Counted from the stretch's first letter, positions 15,808-25,652 are shown. The stretch is DNA of 39,114 bases from an uncultured Bacteroidota bacterium (GCA_903851465.1 CAINOI010000029.1:1-39114), one strand, 5' to 3'. Notes: a model not told the origin generated them from the sequence alone. Numbers and translations: made by a program.

Positions 15808-15867
15808 TAAATTATTAATTCATAGAATAAAAGAATAAATAAATAAAAGAGTAAATTATTAATTCAT
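15808..15867. repeat. Imperfect A/T repeat region with a 16-bp direct repeat
   Basis: The 16-mer taaattattaattcat occurs at 15808-15823 and again at 15852-15867, with agaataaaagaataaataaat-type short repeats between. This 78-nt linker between the ATPase and recQ is nearly GC-free and looks like slippage-generated sequence. No promoter box fits well. Confidence 0.7.
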
Positions 15868-15878
15868 TAAATCATTGA

Positions 15879-17591
15879 TTGGAAGCCTTAGTTGACATAT
15901 TAAAAAAGCATTGGGACTATGATGGGTTTAGACCACAGCAATTAGCTGTGATCGAATCTATCCTTGCTGGTAAAGACACACTTGCCTTATTGCCAACAGG
16001 CGCAGGCAAGTCCATCTGCTTTCAAGTGCCCACCATTTATCAAAGAGGTATTTGCATTGTAATTAGCCCTTTGATTGCACTCATGCAAGATCAAGTGAAA
16101 GACTTAGTCTCCAAAAATTTAAAGGCAGTTTTATTAGGAAGCCAATTAAGTGCCTACGAGGAATCTATTATCTTTAAAGAGATTGAAGCAAAGAAGTACC
16201 AATTCATTTATTGCTCTCCTGAAAAGTTAGCACAAAAACATTTTCAAACTTTATTAAGCAGCTTACCCATTCAGTTATTTGCCATTGACGAAGCACATTG
16301 TATTTCACAATGGGGCTATGATTTTAGACCTAGCTATCGTAAATTAGATTTTTTAAAGACTACTTTTCCTAAGATCCCGATATTAGCAATGACCGCATCT
16401 GCTATTCCCTTAGTACAAAAAGATATGTTAGTCCAATTGGGTATCCAAGAAGCCAAAGTCATCACTGACCAATTTTTAAGGCCTAATTTAAGTTATCAAG
16501 TCAAAAAGGAAACAGTTAAATTATTTGTTTTAAAGAATTTACTAAAAGACATCACAGGATCTGTGATTGTCTATTGCAATACAAGAAACAATGTAGCACA
16601 ACTCACAAATATGTTAACCAGTTATGGTTGCTCTGTAGCAGGTTACCATGCAGGTATGGAATTGCAAGAACGCAAGAAAATACAAGAGGATTGGATGCAA
16701 GACAACATTCAGGTGATGGTCTCCACCAGTGCATTTGGGATGGGGATTAACAAAACCAACGTGCGTGCAGTGATCCATTTTGATATCCCTGGAAGCATCG
16801 AACAATATTATCAAGAAGCAGGAAGGGCAGGTAGAGATGGATTACCAGCAAAAGCAATTTTTCTCTACCAACAAAATGACTTAGACTATTGGAATCAGTT
16901 ACAAGAAAAAAAGATTCCTCCAATTCCAGTCATTAAAAATGTGTTTCAAGATCTCGCTGATTTTGTACAATTGCCTGTGGGCATGGGTGAACAACAACAA
17001 TTTTTATTTGACTTTGAATTATTTTGTTTACAATTCAAATGGGATAAAATCATTGCAAGAAACGCATTACAATGGATAGAACAAGAAGGACATGTCAAGT
17101 TTTCACCTAGTTCTTTCAGACCGTCACTCGTGCAGGTGATTGAAAACAGAATAAGCATTCAATTATTCGAAAAACAATATCCTGAAACAGGCTTTGTGTT
17201 GCAAACCTTATTAAGGACCTATGGTGGTATTTTAGATAGTCCTCAATATATCAACGAAGGTATACTTGCAAAATTATTACAACGAGATATTGACTTTGTA
17301 CAAATGCAATTAAAGCAATTGCAACAATATGGCATGATTTCATTAGAACAGAAAGCCAATCAACCCATTGTACAATTTAAGTGGAATAGGGCATCAGCAG
17401 AATTTATGACCCTCAATTTAGACGAATATCAGGCAAGAAAATTAGCTTTTGAAGACCGCATTCAAGCAATGAGAGATTATATTGGCAGTAGATTGGTGAC
17501 CTGTAGAAACGTATTTCTTGCAAAATATTTTGGTGAAAAAACACCACAAAACTGTGGAATATGCGACCTTTGTTTAAGAAATAAGCATTAG
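15879..17591 (+). CDS. recQ: ATP-dependent DNA helicase, RecQ family
   Basis: 3'-5' SF2 DNA helicase, 570 aa. It opens with YDGFRPQQLAVI, then Walker A LLPTGAGKS (37-45), DEAH at 137-140 in AIDEAHCISQWGYDFRP, motif III AMTASA, and motifs V-VI FGMGINK...QEAGRAGRDG. The zinc cluster Cys542, Cys559, Cys562, Cys565 (TCRNVFL...CGICDLC) is at the extreme C-terminus, after an approximately 200-residue segment with winged-helix-like stretches; there is no HRDC domain. The start is TTG 15879: an in-frame TGA is immediately upstream at 15876 and the next Met is far inside the helicase core. Confidence 0.92.
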   Translation: MEALVDILKKHWDYDGFRPQQLAVIESILAGKDTLALLPTGAGKSICFQVPTIYQRGICIVISPLIALMQDQVKDLVSKNLKAVLLGSQLSAYEESIIFKEIEAKKYQFIYCSPEKLAQKHFQTLLSSLPIQLFAIDEAHCISQWGYDFRPSYRKLDFLKTTFPKIPILAMTASAIPLVQKDMLVQLGIQEAKVITDQFLRPNLSYQVKKETVKLFVLKNLLKDITGSVIVYCNTRNNVAQLTNMLTSYGCSVAGYHAGMELQERKKIQEDWMQDNIQVMVSTSAFGMGINKTNVRAVIHFDIPGSIEQYYQEAGRAGRDGLPAKAIFLYQQNDLDYWNQLQEKKIPPIPVIKNVFQDLADFVQLPVGMGEQQQFLFDFELFCLQFKWDKIIARNALQWIEQEGHVKFSPSSFRPSLVQVIENRISIQLFEKQYPETGFVLQTLLRTYGGILDSPQYINEGILAKLLQRDIDFVQMQLKQLQQYGMISLEQKANQPIVQFKWNRASAEFMTLNLDEYQARKLAFEDRIQAMRDYIGSRLVTCRNVFLAKYFGEKTPQNCGICDLCLRNKH

Positions 17592-17671
17592 GTATATTTT
17601 TAACAAAAGATTGGAATCCCATTTTATAGGTTAAAAAATAAAATGTGTTCCTTTACACAAAGCAACAAATT

Positions 17672-18370
17672 ATGGAAGATAAGAAGAAGTATAAAATCCT
17701 TTTATGCGAAGACGATAGCAACTTAGGTTTAGTTTTAAAAAACTTTCTAGAATTAAACGAATACGATGTTACACTCGAAAGAGATGGCAGATTAGGCCTT
17801 GGCGCTTTTCAACGTGAAAAATTTGATCTGTGTTTATTAGATGTCATGATGCCCAATGTGGATGGATTTACTTTGGCAGAGGAAATTAGAGATATTGATC
17901 CAGATGTGCCTTTGTTCTTTTTAAGTGCTAAAACTTTAAAAGAAGATATCCTTCAAGGTTACAGACTTGGTGCAGATGATTATATTACTAAGCCATTTGA
18001 TAGTGATGTGTTGATGCATAAAATAAAAGCCATTATCAAGCGAAACGAAGAAGACCATAAAATCACCGACAACCTTGAATTTGAATTAGGCGCATATCAT
18101 TTTAACCCAAAGTTGAGGGAGTTAAAAATTAAAGAAACCACACAAGTGCTTTCTCCAAAAGAAAATGAATTATTAAAAATGCTTGCAGAATATAAGAATG
18201 ATTTATTGACCAGAGAAAAAGCATTGAAAAAAATATGGGGTAGTGATACCTATTTCAATGGAAGAAGTATGGACGTGTATATTGCTAAGTTGAGAAAATA
18301 TTTAAAAGAAGATAGCAGCATTGAAATTGTCAATATCCATGGAAATGGATTTAGATTGGTAGTTCAATAA
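17672..18370 (+). CDS. OmpR-family response regulator (RprY-like), no adjacent kinase
   Basis: 232-aa DNA-binding response regulator. Receiver domain: acidic pair Asp14-Asp15 in LLCEDD, phosphoacceptor Asp57 in LLDVMMP, Ser85 and Lys107 in ITKPFD. A winged-helix effector domain follows (about 130-230: LSPKENELLKMLAEY...LTREKALKKIWG...VYIAKLRKYL...NIHGNGFRL). ATG 17672 is used; a longer frame would begin at GTG 17645 in non-conserved sequence. It resembles RprY of Bacteroides, but no histidine kinase gene is adjacent, so its partner and targets are unknown. Confidence 0.9.
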   Translation: MEDKKKYKILLCEDDSNLGLVLKNFLELNEYDVTLERDGRLGLGAFQREKFDLCLLDVMMPNVDGFTLAEEIRDIDPDVPLFFLSAKTLKEDILQGYRLGADDYITKPFDSDVLMHKIKAIIKRNEEDHKITDNLEFELGAYHFNPKLRELKIKETTQVLSPKENELLKMLAEYKNDLLTREKALKKIWGSDTYFNGRSMDVYIAKLRKYLKEDSSIEIVNIHGNGFRLVVQ

Positions 18371-18391
18371 GTTTATTGTTCCCTTAATTGT

Positions 18392-19429
18392 CTATCTGAA
18401 TAATTCTGGATTGTCTCCAAAGCCTTGTCCCTTATGCTTCCCAAGGTGCTCGTAGGCTTTAAAAGTGACTTCCCTACCCCTAGGTGTTCTTTGTAAGAAG
18501 CCTTCTTGAATTAAGAATGGTTCATATACCTCTTCAATAGTGCCAGATTCTTCGCCTACTGCAGTGGCAATAGTGCTAATCCCAACAGGGCCACCTTTAA
18601 ATTTTTCTATAATAGCAAGTAGAATACGGTTGTCCATTTCATCCAATCCATGCTCATCGACATTCAATGCCTTAAGTGCATGTTGCGTGATACCTAAATC
18701 AACAATGCCATCGTTTAAGACTTGGGCAAAGTCTCTTACCCTTCTCAATAAACCATTGGCAATTCTTGGCGTTCCCCTACTTCTTCTTGCGATCTCACCT
18801 GCTGCACTTGAATCTATTTTCACTTCTAGGATGCCTGCACTTCTTTCAATAATTTTTTGCAAAACAGGTGCAGGATAATATTCCAACCTTGATTTAATGC
18901 CAAAACGTGATAACAACGGTGCTGTTAACAATCCACTTCGAGTGGTAGCGCCTACTAATGTAAATGGATTCAAATTAATTTGTACAGACCTTGCATTAGG
19001 TCCACTATCAATTAAAATGTCAATCTTATAGTCTTCCATGGCAGCATACAAATACTCTTCTACCACGGTACTTAAACGATGAATTTCGTCAATAAACAAT
19101 ACGTCATTGGGTTCTAAGCTGGTCAATAAGCCAGCTAAATCACTTGGCTTTTCAATGACTGGCCCTGAAGTTTCTTTGATCTGAACACCCATTTCATTAG
19201 CCACAATCCTGCTTAAGGTTGTTTTACCTAAGCCTGGAGGGCCATGAAATAAAATATGATCCAATGCCTCTCCCCTCAACTTTGCAGCTTTTATGAAAAT
19301 GCTGATATTTTCAATCAACTGTGGCTGACCGGCAAAAGCATCCATGGCTGCAGGACGAATGGTATTCTCAAACTCTCTGTCCTGAGTTGGTACATTTTGA
19401 AAAGGTCTATCCAAGTTTGGGTTTGACAT
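18392..19429 (-). CDS. ruvB: Holliday junction branch migration helicase RuvB
   Basis: AAA+ motor that with RuvA drives branch migration during recombination. Walker A GPPGLGKT at 63-70, Walker B DEIH at 114-117, the arginine-finger segment GATTRSG around 160-166, and the C-terminal winged helix [16 protein letters not shown]...[16 protein letters not shown]. 345 aa is usual. It lies 8 nt after the DPP-IV gene on the same strand; ruvC is far away at 30522, so the ruv genes are dispersed. Confidence 0.97.
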   Translation of the reverse strand: MSNPNLDRPFQNVPTQDREFENTIRPAAMDAFAGQPQLIENISIFIKAAKLRGEALDHILFHGPPGLGKTTLSRIVANEMGVQIKETSGPVIEKPSDLAGLLTSLEPNDVLFIDEIHRLSTVVEEYLYAAMEDYKIDILIDSGPNARSVQINLNPFTLVGATTRSGLLTAPLLSRFGIKSRLEYYPAPVLQKIIERSAGILEVKIDSSAAGEIARRSRGTPRIANGLLRRVRDFAQVLNDGIVDLGITQHALKALNVDEHGLDEMDNRILLAIIEKFKGGPVGISTIATAVGEESGTIEEVYEPFLIQEGFLQRTPRGREVTFKAYEHLGKHKGQGFGDNPELFR

Positions 19430-19437
19430 TGATTAAA

Positions 19438-21537
19438 TTATTTTGAAGCAGGCATCGCCTTTTCCAATAAGTGTTTGTAAATAAATTGATTTTTCAAATC
19501 CGTAAAATGCTTGCCTTTTGCTCCACCCCAACCATGACGGCCTCCAGGATACAACATGAATTCAACTTGCTTGCCTTGTTCTTGCATTGCACTCAGTAAT
19601 TGAATTGAATTTTGCATATGCACATTGTCATCCATTGTGCCATGTACCAATTGCAATACCCCTTTAAAGTTTTTAAGATGTGTCAGCACACTACCAGACT
19701 TATATCCTTCTGGATTTTCTGCTGGTGTATCCATGAAACGTTCTGTATAATGTGAATCATATAATTCCCAAGCCGTTACACTTCCTCCAGCCATTGCATG
19801 CGTAAATACAGATGCGCCATAAGTCAATGCATAACAACTCATATAGCCACCATAACTAAATCCAGTAATAGCGATTTTTGTAGGATCCGCTTGACCATTG
19901 GCGATAAACCATTTTGCCATCGTCATGTAATCTTCCATTTCCCAATAACCCAAATTACGATACATATAGTTCACCCCTTCTTTTCCAAAATGCCCACTTG
20001 CACGGTGATCAAATGCCACCTGAATTAAACCTTCCTGTGCCCATGCTTCTTTAGTTGGATTAGAAGACCAGCTGTCCATCACTGTACCTGCATTTGGTCC
20101 GCCATAAATACTCACTAATAATGGATACTTTTTATTTGGATCCATATTCTTAGGCCAAGTCACCAAGGCTGGTAATTCAAATAAACCATCGGCACTCTTT
20201 ATACGAATCAATTCTGTTTTAGCCAACTTAGTCGCATCAAAATTAGCTGGTGTTGCCGTACCTAAAACTTCAACCGTTTTCTTTTGTGCGTTAATCAAAG
20301 CCATTGTAGTTGGTGTTTGAATATTGCTATAGACTGTTACAAAGTTTTTTGCGTCAGGTGCTAAATAAATTTGTGCATTGTTGAAATCTCCAACGGTAAG
20401 TCTTTTTTGATTCTTACCATCAAAACCAATGGAGTACAAATCTATTCTTGCACTATTTTCAATGCCTCTTGCGTTAAAATAAATCGTCTTATTTTTTTCA
20501 TCAATTTGACGAATACCTAATACAGTAAATTTACCATTGGTAATAGGATATTGCAATTTCCCTTCCATGTCATACATGTACAACTGATTCCATCCACTAG
20601 CATCCGCCTGCGCAATGTATCCTTTGTTGTTTGGGATAAAATTAATTCTGCCTCCGTTTCTATCTTCTAAATCAATCCATGTTTTTTGGTATTCAGTATA
20701 CACAGGTTTTTTAGCACCTGTTGTCATATTCAATTCATAGATTTTAAGATTGTTTTGACCACGATCCATCCAGCTCAACCACATCGCATTGTTATTTGGA
20801 TTCCAAATTGGCCATCCAAAATATTGGTCATCTGCTTCATTGAAATCTGCCCAAGTAATGCTTCCGCCATCCGGTGAAGTCCAGCCAATTTTTACTGTTG
20901 GATTTTGATCTCCTGCTTTTGGATACCTTGTTTCTTCTACAAAGCCATGCTGTCCTTCACTATTGTAAATAGGAAACATAGGCACTTTACGCTCGTCAAA
21001 ACGCATAAATGAAATAAACTTGCTGTCTGGACTCCACCAAAAAGCACGGTATTGCGTTGGACGACCAAATATTTCTTCAAAATATACCCAGCTAGCGTAA
21101 CCATTTAAGATACCAGTTGCACCATCATTGGTAATCGCTATTTCTTTTTTTGTAGCCAAGGATAAAGTGTACAAATTATTGTTCTTAGTATACCCTACAT
21201 AATTTCCATCAGGTGATAAAGTAGGATTTTTTTCTTCTGCATTGTCAAAGGTCAATTGAACCTCAGATCCATTTTCTTTTAAAAAGACATCTCCCTTTTT
21301 AAGGTACACCGTTTTTTCAGTTGGTACCACCTCTGCTGGTGCAATGGTGTATTGCTTTGAAGTTAGATTGTACAAATAATTTTTTGGAGCAGCGTCATCT
21401 CCTCTTTTAGTGTTCAATACAAATTGTGTATTGTCTACCCAACGTATAAAACGAGGTAAACCAGTTTGAGGCATTTGCGCTATCCCTAAAAAAGAGATCA
21501 AACTGAAAACGACTGTAAATAAGATTGTTTTTTTCAT
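19438..21537 (-). CDS. Secreted S9 family dipeptidyl peptidase IV
   Basis: 699-aa serine peptidase of the prolyl oligopeptidase clan, exported (signal peptide residues 1-20, MKKTILFTVVFSLISFLGIA). The beta-propeller (about 30-450) contains the double-Glu motif YFEEIFGR, which holds the substrate N-terminus in DPP-IV enzymes. The alpha/beta hydrolase domain has nucleophile Ser561 in GFSYGGYMS, Asp in HGTMDDNVHMQNS and His in GGRHGWGG. It removes N-terminal dipeptides, usually X-Pro, for peptide use. The gene lies 16 nt after leuS and 8 nt before ruvB, an unusual mixed operon. No separate promoter is visible. Confidence 0.94.
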   Translation of the reverse strand: MKKTILFTVVFSLISFLGIAQMPQTGLPRFIRWVDNTQFVLNTKRGDDAAPKNYLYNLTSKQYTIAPAEVVPTEKTVYLKKGDVFLKENGSEVQLTFDNAEEKNPTLSPDGNYVGYTKNNNLYTLSLATKKEIAITNDGATGILNGYASWVYFEEIFGRPTQYRAFWWSPDSKFISFMRFDERKVPMFPIYNSEGQHGFVEETRYPKAGDQNPTVKIGWTSPDGGSITWADFNEADDQYFGWPIWNPNNNAMWLSWMDRGQNNLKIYELNMTTGAKKPVYTEYQKTWIDLEDRNGGRINFIPNNKGYIAQADASGWNQLYMYDMEGKLQYPITNGKFTVLGIRQIDEKNKTIYFNARGIENSARIDLYSIGFDGKNQKRLTVGDFNNAQIYLAPDAKNFVTVYSNIQTPTTMALINAQKKTVEVLGTATPANFDATKLAKTELIRIKSADGLFELPALVTWPKNMDPNKKYPLLVSIYGGPNAGTVMDSWSSNPTKEAWAQEGLIQVAFDHRASGHFGKEGVNYMYRNLGYWEMEDYMTMAKWFIANGQADPTKIAITGFSYGGYMSCYALTYGASVFTHAMAGGSVTAWELYDSHYTERFMDTPAENPEGYKSGSVLTHLKNFKGVLQLVHGTMDDNVHMQNSIQLLSAMQEQGKQVEFMLYPGGRHGWGGAKGKHFTDLKNQFIYKHLLEKAMPASK

Positions 21538-21553
21538 AGTATTTAATTTTATG

Positions 21554-24304
21554 CTAAATCACCACATTGATCATTTTACCTTTTACGAATATGAGTTTTT
21601 TTATTGGTTTTTCTTCAATCCATTTTTGAATCAATTCATTATTGAGCACAATTTCCTGAACCTGCGCTTCTGTTGCATCTAAGGCAATCGCAATATTAGC
21701 CCTTACTTTGCCATTGATACTCACAGGATATTCCTTAGAAGTCTCTGTAACATAAGCTGCTTCAAATATTGGGAATGGCGCATCCATCACCAACCCTTGA
21801 TGGCCCGTTAAGGACCAAAGCTCTTCACTAATATGGGGTGCATAAGGTGCCAATAAAATAAGCACCTGCGCTAGCACCTCTTTTTTATGGCACCCTAAGT
21901 CAAACAATTCATTCACACAAATCATAAAACCACTCACCGCAGTATTATAACTATGTCGCTCTGTATCTTCTTCAATTTTTTTAATGGTCTTATGCAGCAC
22001 TTTTAATTCTGCTGGAGTTGCTTTTTCATCTAGCCAAACCTGCCCTTTCATTTCGTCATAAAACAACCTCCAAAGTTTTTTTAAGAATCGGTGTACACCT
22101 TCTATGCCTTTGGTATCCCAAGGCTTACTTTGTTCCACTGGCCCTAGGAACATTTCATACATCCTAAAAGTATCAGCGCCATATTTTTCAACAAGCACAT
22201 CTGGATTCACCGTGTTGAATTTAGACTTAGACATCTTTTCGACTTCTACGCCACAATTGTATTTTCCATCTTCTAATTCAAAAGTGGCATTGGCATAATC
22301 GGGTTTCCATTTTTTGAATGCTTCGGTATCCAATACAATTCCATCTACAATATTGACATCCACATGCAATTGATCAACTTCCATTGTTTTTGCCAACCCA
22401 GCGGAAACAAATACTTGAGTCCCTCTTTTACGATATACAAAACGAGAACTTCCTTGGATCATCCCTTGATTTAATAATTTTTTGAAGGGTTCATCAAAAC
22501 CAATATGCCCCAAATCATACAAGGCTTTGGTCCACATTCTACTGTACAATAAATGCCCTACCGCATGTTCAGTTCCTCCAATATATAAGTCAACCTGACC
22601 CCAATAATCACTCACTTTTCGATCACAAAATGCAGTGGTGTTATGTGGATCCATGTACCTTAAAAAATACCAACTACTACCAGCAAACCCTGGCATCGTA
22701 TTGGTCTCAAAATCATTGGCCTTCCAGTCTTCGATATTTGCCAATGGTCCTTCTCCGTCTGGACCAGGTCCGTAGTTTTCTACAGTAGGTAATAGCAATG
22801 GTAATTCGGTTTCTGATAAAGGATAAGCAATCCCGTTTTTCCACTGAATGGGGAAGGGTTCACCCCAATAACGTTGTCTGCTAAATGCAGCATCACGCAT
22901 ACGGAAATTGACTTTCTTTTTACCGATACCCATTGCTTCTAATTTTTCAATCACAATTGCAATGGCGTCTTTTTGAATCATACCATTTAAAAAATCACTG
23001 TTGGATAAAATGCCTTCCTTGGTAGGATTCGCAGCAGTGCCGTCATAAGCTTCTCCAATGATATTGGTAATAGGAATATTAAAATGTTGTGCGAATTTGA
23101 AATCACGATCATCTCCACAAGGCACTGCCATAATAGCCCCTGTGCCATATCCGGCAAGTACATATTCAGAAATCCAAATTGGAATTCGTTGTTGATTGAA
23201 TGGATTCACTACATAGGCGCCTGTAAAACATCCTGTAATTTTTTTCTCTGCAATACGTTCTCTTTCACTTCTGCTTTTTACATACGAAATATAGTCGTTC
23301 ACTTCTTGCAGATGTGTTGCAGGTGTGATCTCTTGTATCAATGGATGCTCTGGCGCTACCACTAAAAAGTCCACCCCAAAAACAGTATCTGGTCTTGTGG
23401 TATATACGGTAAGCACTGCAGTTTGATCGGCCACTTTAAAATCAATTTCCGCACCATAACTTTTGCCTATCCAATTCGCTTGCATTTCTTTCATTGCATC
23501 ACTAAATTGGATGGTATCTAAACCCGTTAATAAACGATCTGCGTATTCCGTGATGCGCAAATACCACTGACGTAGTTTCTTTTTTTCTACTGGATGACCC
23601 CCTCTTTCACTATATCCATTAATGACTTCGTCATTGGCTAAGACAGTACCTAATGCAGCGCACCAATTCACTTCACCAATGCCACAAAATGCCAATCGAT
23701 ATTGCATCAATACATCTTGTTGGGCTTTTTCATCCCAACGATTCCAAATTGCTGCAGTAAAATTTAAATCAGGATCCGCCGGACAAGTATGATGTACATT
23801 GCCCTCTTTTTCAAATGTTGCCACCAACGAAGTGATTGGATTAGCCTTGTTTAAAGAACGATCAAAATAACTATTGAACAATTGCAAGAAAATCCACTGT
23901 GTCCATTTGTAGTAAGTAGCGTCGCAGGTTCTTACTTCTCTATCCCAATCATAACAAAATCCAATATTATCTAATTGACTTCTAAAATTATCAATATTAT
24001 CATGGGTGCTCTTAGCAGGATGAACCCCATGCTCAAGTGCATATTGTTCTGCTGGAAGTCCAAAAGCATCATAGCCCATGGGATGCAATACATTAAATCC
24101 TTTTAATCTTTTATACCTGCTATAAATATCAGACGCGATATAGCCTAACGGATGACCCACATGCAAACCTGCACCACTAGGATAAGGGAACATATCTAAG
24201 ACATAACATTTTGGCTTATTGCTTTGATTGGAAACCTGATAAGCCTTTTGATTTTTCCAGCTTGTTTGCCATTTTTTTTCGATTATCCTAAATTGATACT
24301 CCAT
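21554..24304 (-). CDS. leuS: Leucyl-tRNA synthetase
   Basis: Charges tRNA-Leu; class I enzyme of 916 aa. The HIGH-type motif HVGH is at 48-51 in YPSGAGLHVGHPLGY; the editing (CP1) domain includes TTRPDTVFGVDF and the GTGAIMAVP segment; the KMSKS loop is at 690-694; the anticodon-binding and C-terminal domains follow. The catalytic core insertion YRKRGTQVFVS is in the usual place. First gene of a minus-strand run with the peptidase and ruvB. A leader of roughly 90-95 nt would be expected from its -7 box, but I see no T-box or leucine-rich leader peptide. Confidence 0.97.
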   Translation of the reverse strand: MEYQFRIIEKKWQTSWKNQKAYQVSNQSNKPKCYVLDMFPYPSGAGLHVGHPLGYIASDIYSRYKRLKGFNVLHPMGYDAFGLPAEQYALEHGVHPAKSTHDNIDNFRSQLDNIGFCYDWDREVRTCDATYYKWTQWIFLQLFNSYFDRSLNKANPITSLVATFEKEGNVHHTCPADPDLNFTAAIWNRWDEKAQQDVLMQYRLAFCGIGEVNWCAALGTVLANDEVINGYSERGGHPVEKKKLRQWYLRITEYADRLLTGLDTIQFSDAMKEMQANWIGKSYGAEIDFKVADQTAVLTVYTTRPDTVFGVDFLVVAPEHPLIQEITPATHLQEVNDYISYVKSRSERERIAEKKITGCFTGAYVVNPFNQQRIPIWISEYVLAGYGTGAIMAVPCGDDRDFKFAQHFNIPITNIIGEAYDGTAANPTKEGILSNSDFLNGMIQKDAIAIVIEKLEAMGIGKKKVNFRMRDAAFSRQRYWGEPFPIQWKNGIAYPLSETELPLLLPTVENYGPGPDGEGPLANIEDWKANDFETNTMPGFAGSSWYFLRYMDPHNTTAFCDRKVSDYWGQVDLYIGGTEHAVGHLLYSRMWTKALYDLGHIGFDEPFKKLLNQGMIQGSSRFVYRKRGTQVFVSAGLAKTMEVDQLHVDVNIVDGIVLDTEAFKKWKPDYANATFELEDGKYNCGVEVEKMSKSKFNTVNPDVLVEKYGADTFRMYEMFLGPVEQSKPWDTKGIEGVHRFLKKLWRLFYDEMKGQVWLDEKATPAELKVLHKTIKKIEEDTERHSYNTAVSGFMICVNELFDLGCHKKEVLAQVLILLAPYAPHISEELWSLTGHQGLVMDAPFPIFEAAYVTETSKEYPVSINGKVRANIAIALDATEAQVQEIVLNNELIQKWIEEKPIKKLIFVKGKMINVVI

Positions 24305-24404
24305 CTTCTAAATTTTCTTAAAAATCTGTAATTATTCGGTTTTGAATCTGCTGGCCCACCACACCCCCTATTTTTAACAAAAATTGGGCATAATTCGACC
24401 TTTG

Positions 24405-24412
24405 CAAATGTA
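24405..24412 (-). promoter_or_regulatory. -7 box for leuS
   Basis: TACATTTG on the minus strand is a full match to TAnnTTTG. It forms one arm of the 10-bp inverted repeat 24403-24412/24434-24443, the other arm being the ftsX box. Confidence 0.45.
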
Positions 24413-24433
24413 AGTGTTTAGCGTTCAAAACCC

Positions 24434-24441
24434 TACATTTG
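24434..24441 (+). promoter_or_regulatory. -7 box for ftsX
   Basis: TACATTTG, a full match, ends 28 nt before ATG 24470. Its sequence is identical to the leuS box on the other strand, making an exact inverted repeat with a 21-nt spacer. Confidence 0.5.
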
Positions 24442-24469
24442 CAGAGCGAACAAGTAAAATTTTAATGCC

Positions 24470-25345
24470 ATGGCAGTATCCGGAAATGGATCTTTAAAGA
24501 GAAGCAAACCAAACTATATCTACAGCATTGTTGGCGTAGCCATTGTGTTGTTTATTATGGGGATCATGGGTTGGTTTTTCTTAAACCTCCACGCGATTGG
24601 AGACAATTTTAAAGAGGATATCAGAATTAGTGTTTACCTCAGGACTGCCGACAAAAATACAGTAGGTAAAATTCAAGCATTTATTGCCGCAGCACCCTAC
24701 GCTAAAAATGTAGAATATGTGGATAAAGAAAAAGCAAAAGCAATTTGGAATAAGGAGAATAATGAAGATTGGTCTAAAATTTTAGACGTAAACCCATTGC
24801 CTGAAAGCATTGATTTTTTTGCTAAAGCAGACTATGTTAATCCAGATAGTTTAGCTACAATAAGTGCAAGCATCGCTAGCAATTTTAAAAACGATGTGGC
24901 AGATATCCAATATCCTAAAAGTCTGGTGACCAACTTAAACGAACGAGCTACTAAAATTGGCTTTATCTTTTTAGTGATGTCTGTTATTTTATGTGCCATT
25001 GTCATTATTAGTATTGACAATACCATTCGTTTAGCGATGTTTAGTAATCGCTTTTTAATAAAGACCATGCAAATGGTGGGCGCAACAAGAAACTTTATTT
25101 CAAAACCACTTGTCATTCGCGCCTTATTGAATGGTTTAATAAGCGCTTTAATTGCCATCTTCTTGTTATTTGGTTTAATCCAGTGGGCTACTGCACAGTT
25201 CCCTCAACTTCAAACCTTACAAGGTATTGGTAATAGCTTATTATTATTCGGAGGATTGATTCTCATTGGTATTGGTATCTCTGTCTTAAGTACCTACCGT
25301 AGCGTAGTGAAATATTTAAAAATGAAATTAGACGAACTATATTAA
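24470..25345 (+). CDS. ftsX: Cell division protein FtsX
   Basis: Permease-like partner of FtsE that relays signals to periplasmic peptidoglycan hydrolases at the septum. 291 aa with four membrane segments: one near 20-45 (SIVGVAIVLFIMGIMGWFF), a periplasmic domain (about 50-165), then three toward the C-terminus (about 165-280) with YRSVVKYLKMKLDEL as a cytoplasmic tail. No ftsE is next to it, as is common in this phylum. DUF3098 follows 10 nt later. Confidence 0.93.
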   Translation: MAVSGNGSLKRSKPNYIYSIVGVAIVLFIMGIMGWFFLNLHAIGDNFKEDIRISVYLRTADKNTVGKIQAFIAAAPYAKNVEYVDKEKAKAIWNKENNEDWSKILDVNPLPESIDFFAKADYVNPDSLATISASIASNFKNDVADIQYPKSLVTNLNERATKIGFIFLVMSVILCAIVIISIDNTIRLAMFSNRFLIKTMQMVGATRNFISKPLVIRALLNGLISALIAIFLLFGLIQWATAQFPQLQTLQGIGNSLLLFGGLILIGIGISVLSTYRSVVKYLKMKLDELY

Positions 25346-25355
25346 TCAAACTATT

Positions 25356-25595
25356 ATGAAAGAAAAAAATACAAAACGCTCTTTAGAACTATTTGGGAAA
25401 TCTAATTATACTTGGATGATCATTGGTGCCGTGCTCATTATTGCGGGCATGTTGTTAATGGCAGGTGGCAAAAGTGCCGATCCAAATGTATTCAATGAAA
25501 ACGAAGTGTACAGCTTTAGAAGAATCACACTTGCACCATTGTGTATTATTGCAGGATTTATTGTAGAAATATACGCTTTGTTTAAAAAAGCATAA
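25356..25595 (+). CDS. DUF3098 family small membrane protein
   Basis: 79 aa with two membrane segments (about 20-38 and 57-74) joined by a short polar loop with SADPNVFNENEVYSFRR, which is characteristic of the family. It is found after ftsX in Bacteroidota, suggesting a link with division or the envelope, but no function is known. It is translated from ATG 25356, 10 nt after ftsX, and is followed by a terminator. Confidence 0.9.
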   Translation: MKEKNTKRSLELFGKSNYTWMIIGAVLIIAGMLLMAGGKSADPNVFNENEVYSFRRITLAPLCIIAGFIVEIYALFKKA

Positions 25596-25612
25596 ACTTC
25601 ATTATACCTATT

Positions 25613-25642
25613 AGAGCGATGCTTGCATCGCTCTTTTTTTTT
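25613..25642 (+). terminator. Terminator between DUF3098 and uppP
   Basis: Stem agagcgatg/catcgctct (25613-25621 with 25626-25634) with a 4-nt loop cttg, followed by eight T. It should end much of the ftsX transcript only 11 nt before uppP, so uppP may depend on read-through or its own promoter, which I cannot identify. Confidence 0.9.
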
Positions 25643-25652
25643 AATCCATACT

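Noticed and set aside
24305..24420. Possible leucine attenuator or T-box in the leuS leader
   Set aside because: The only short frame read toward leuS has five codons and no leucines, and I see no T-box core or antiterminator hairpin.
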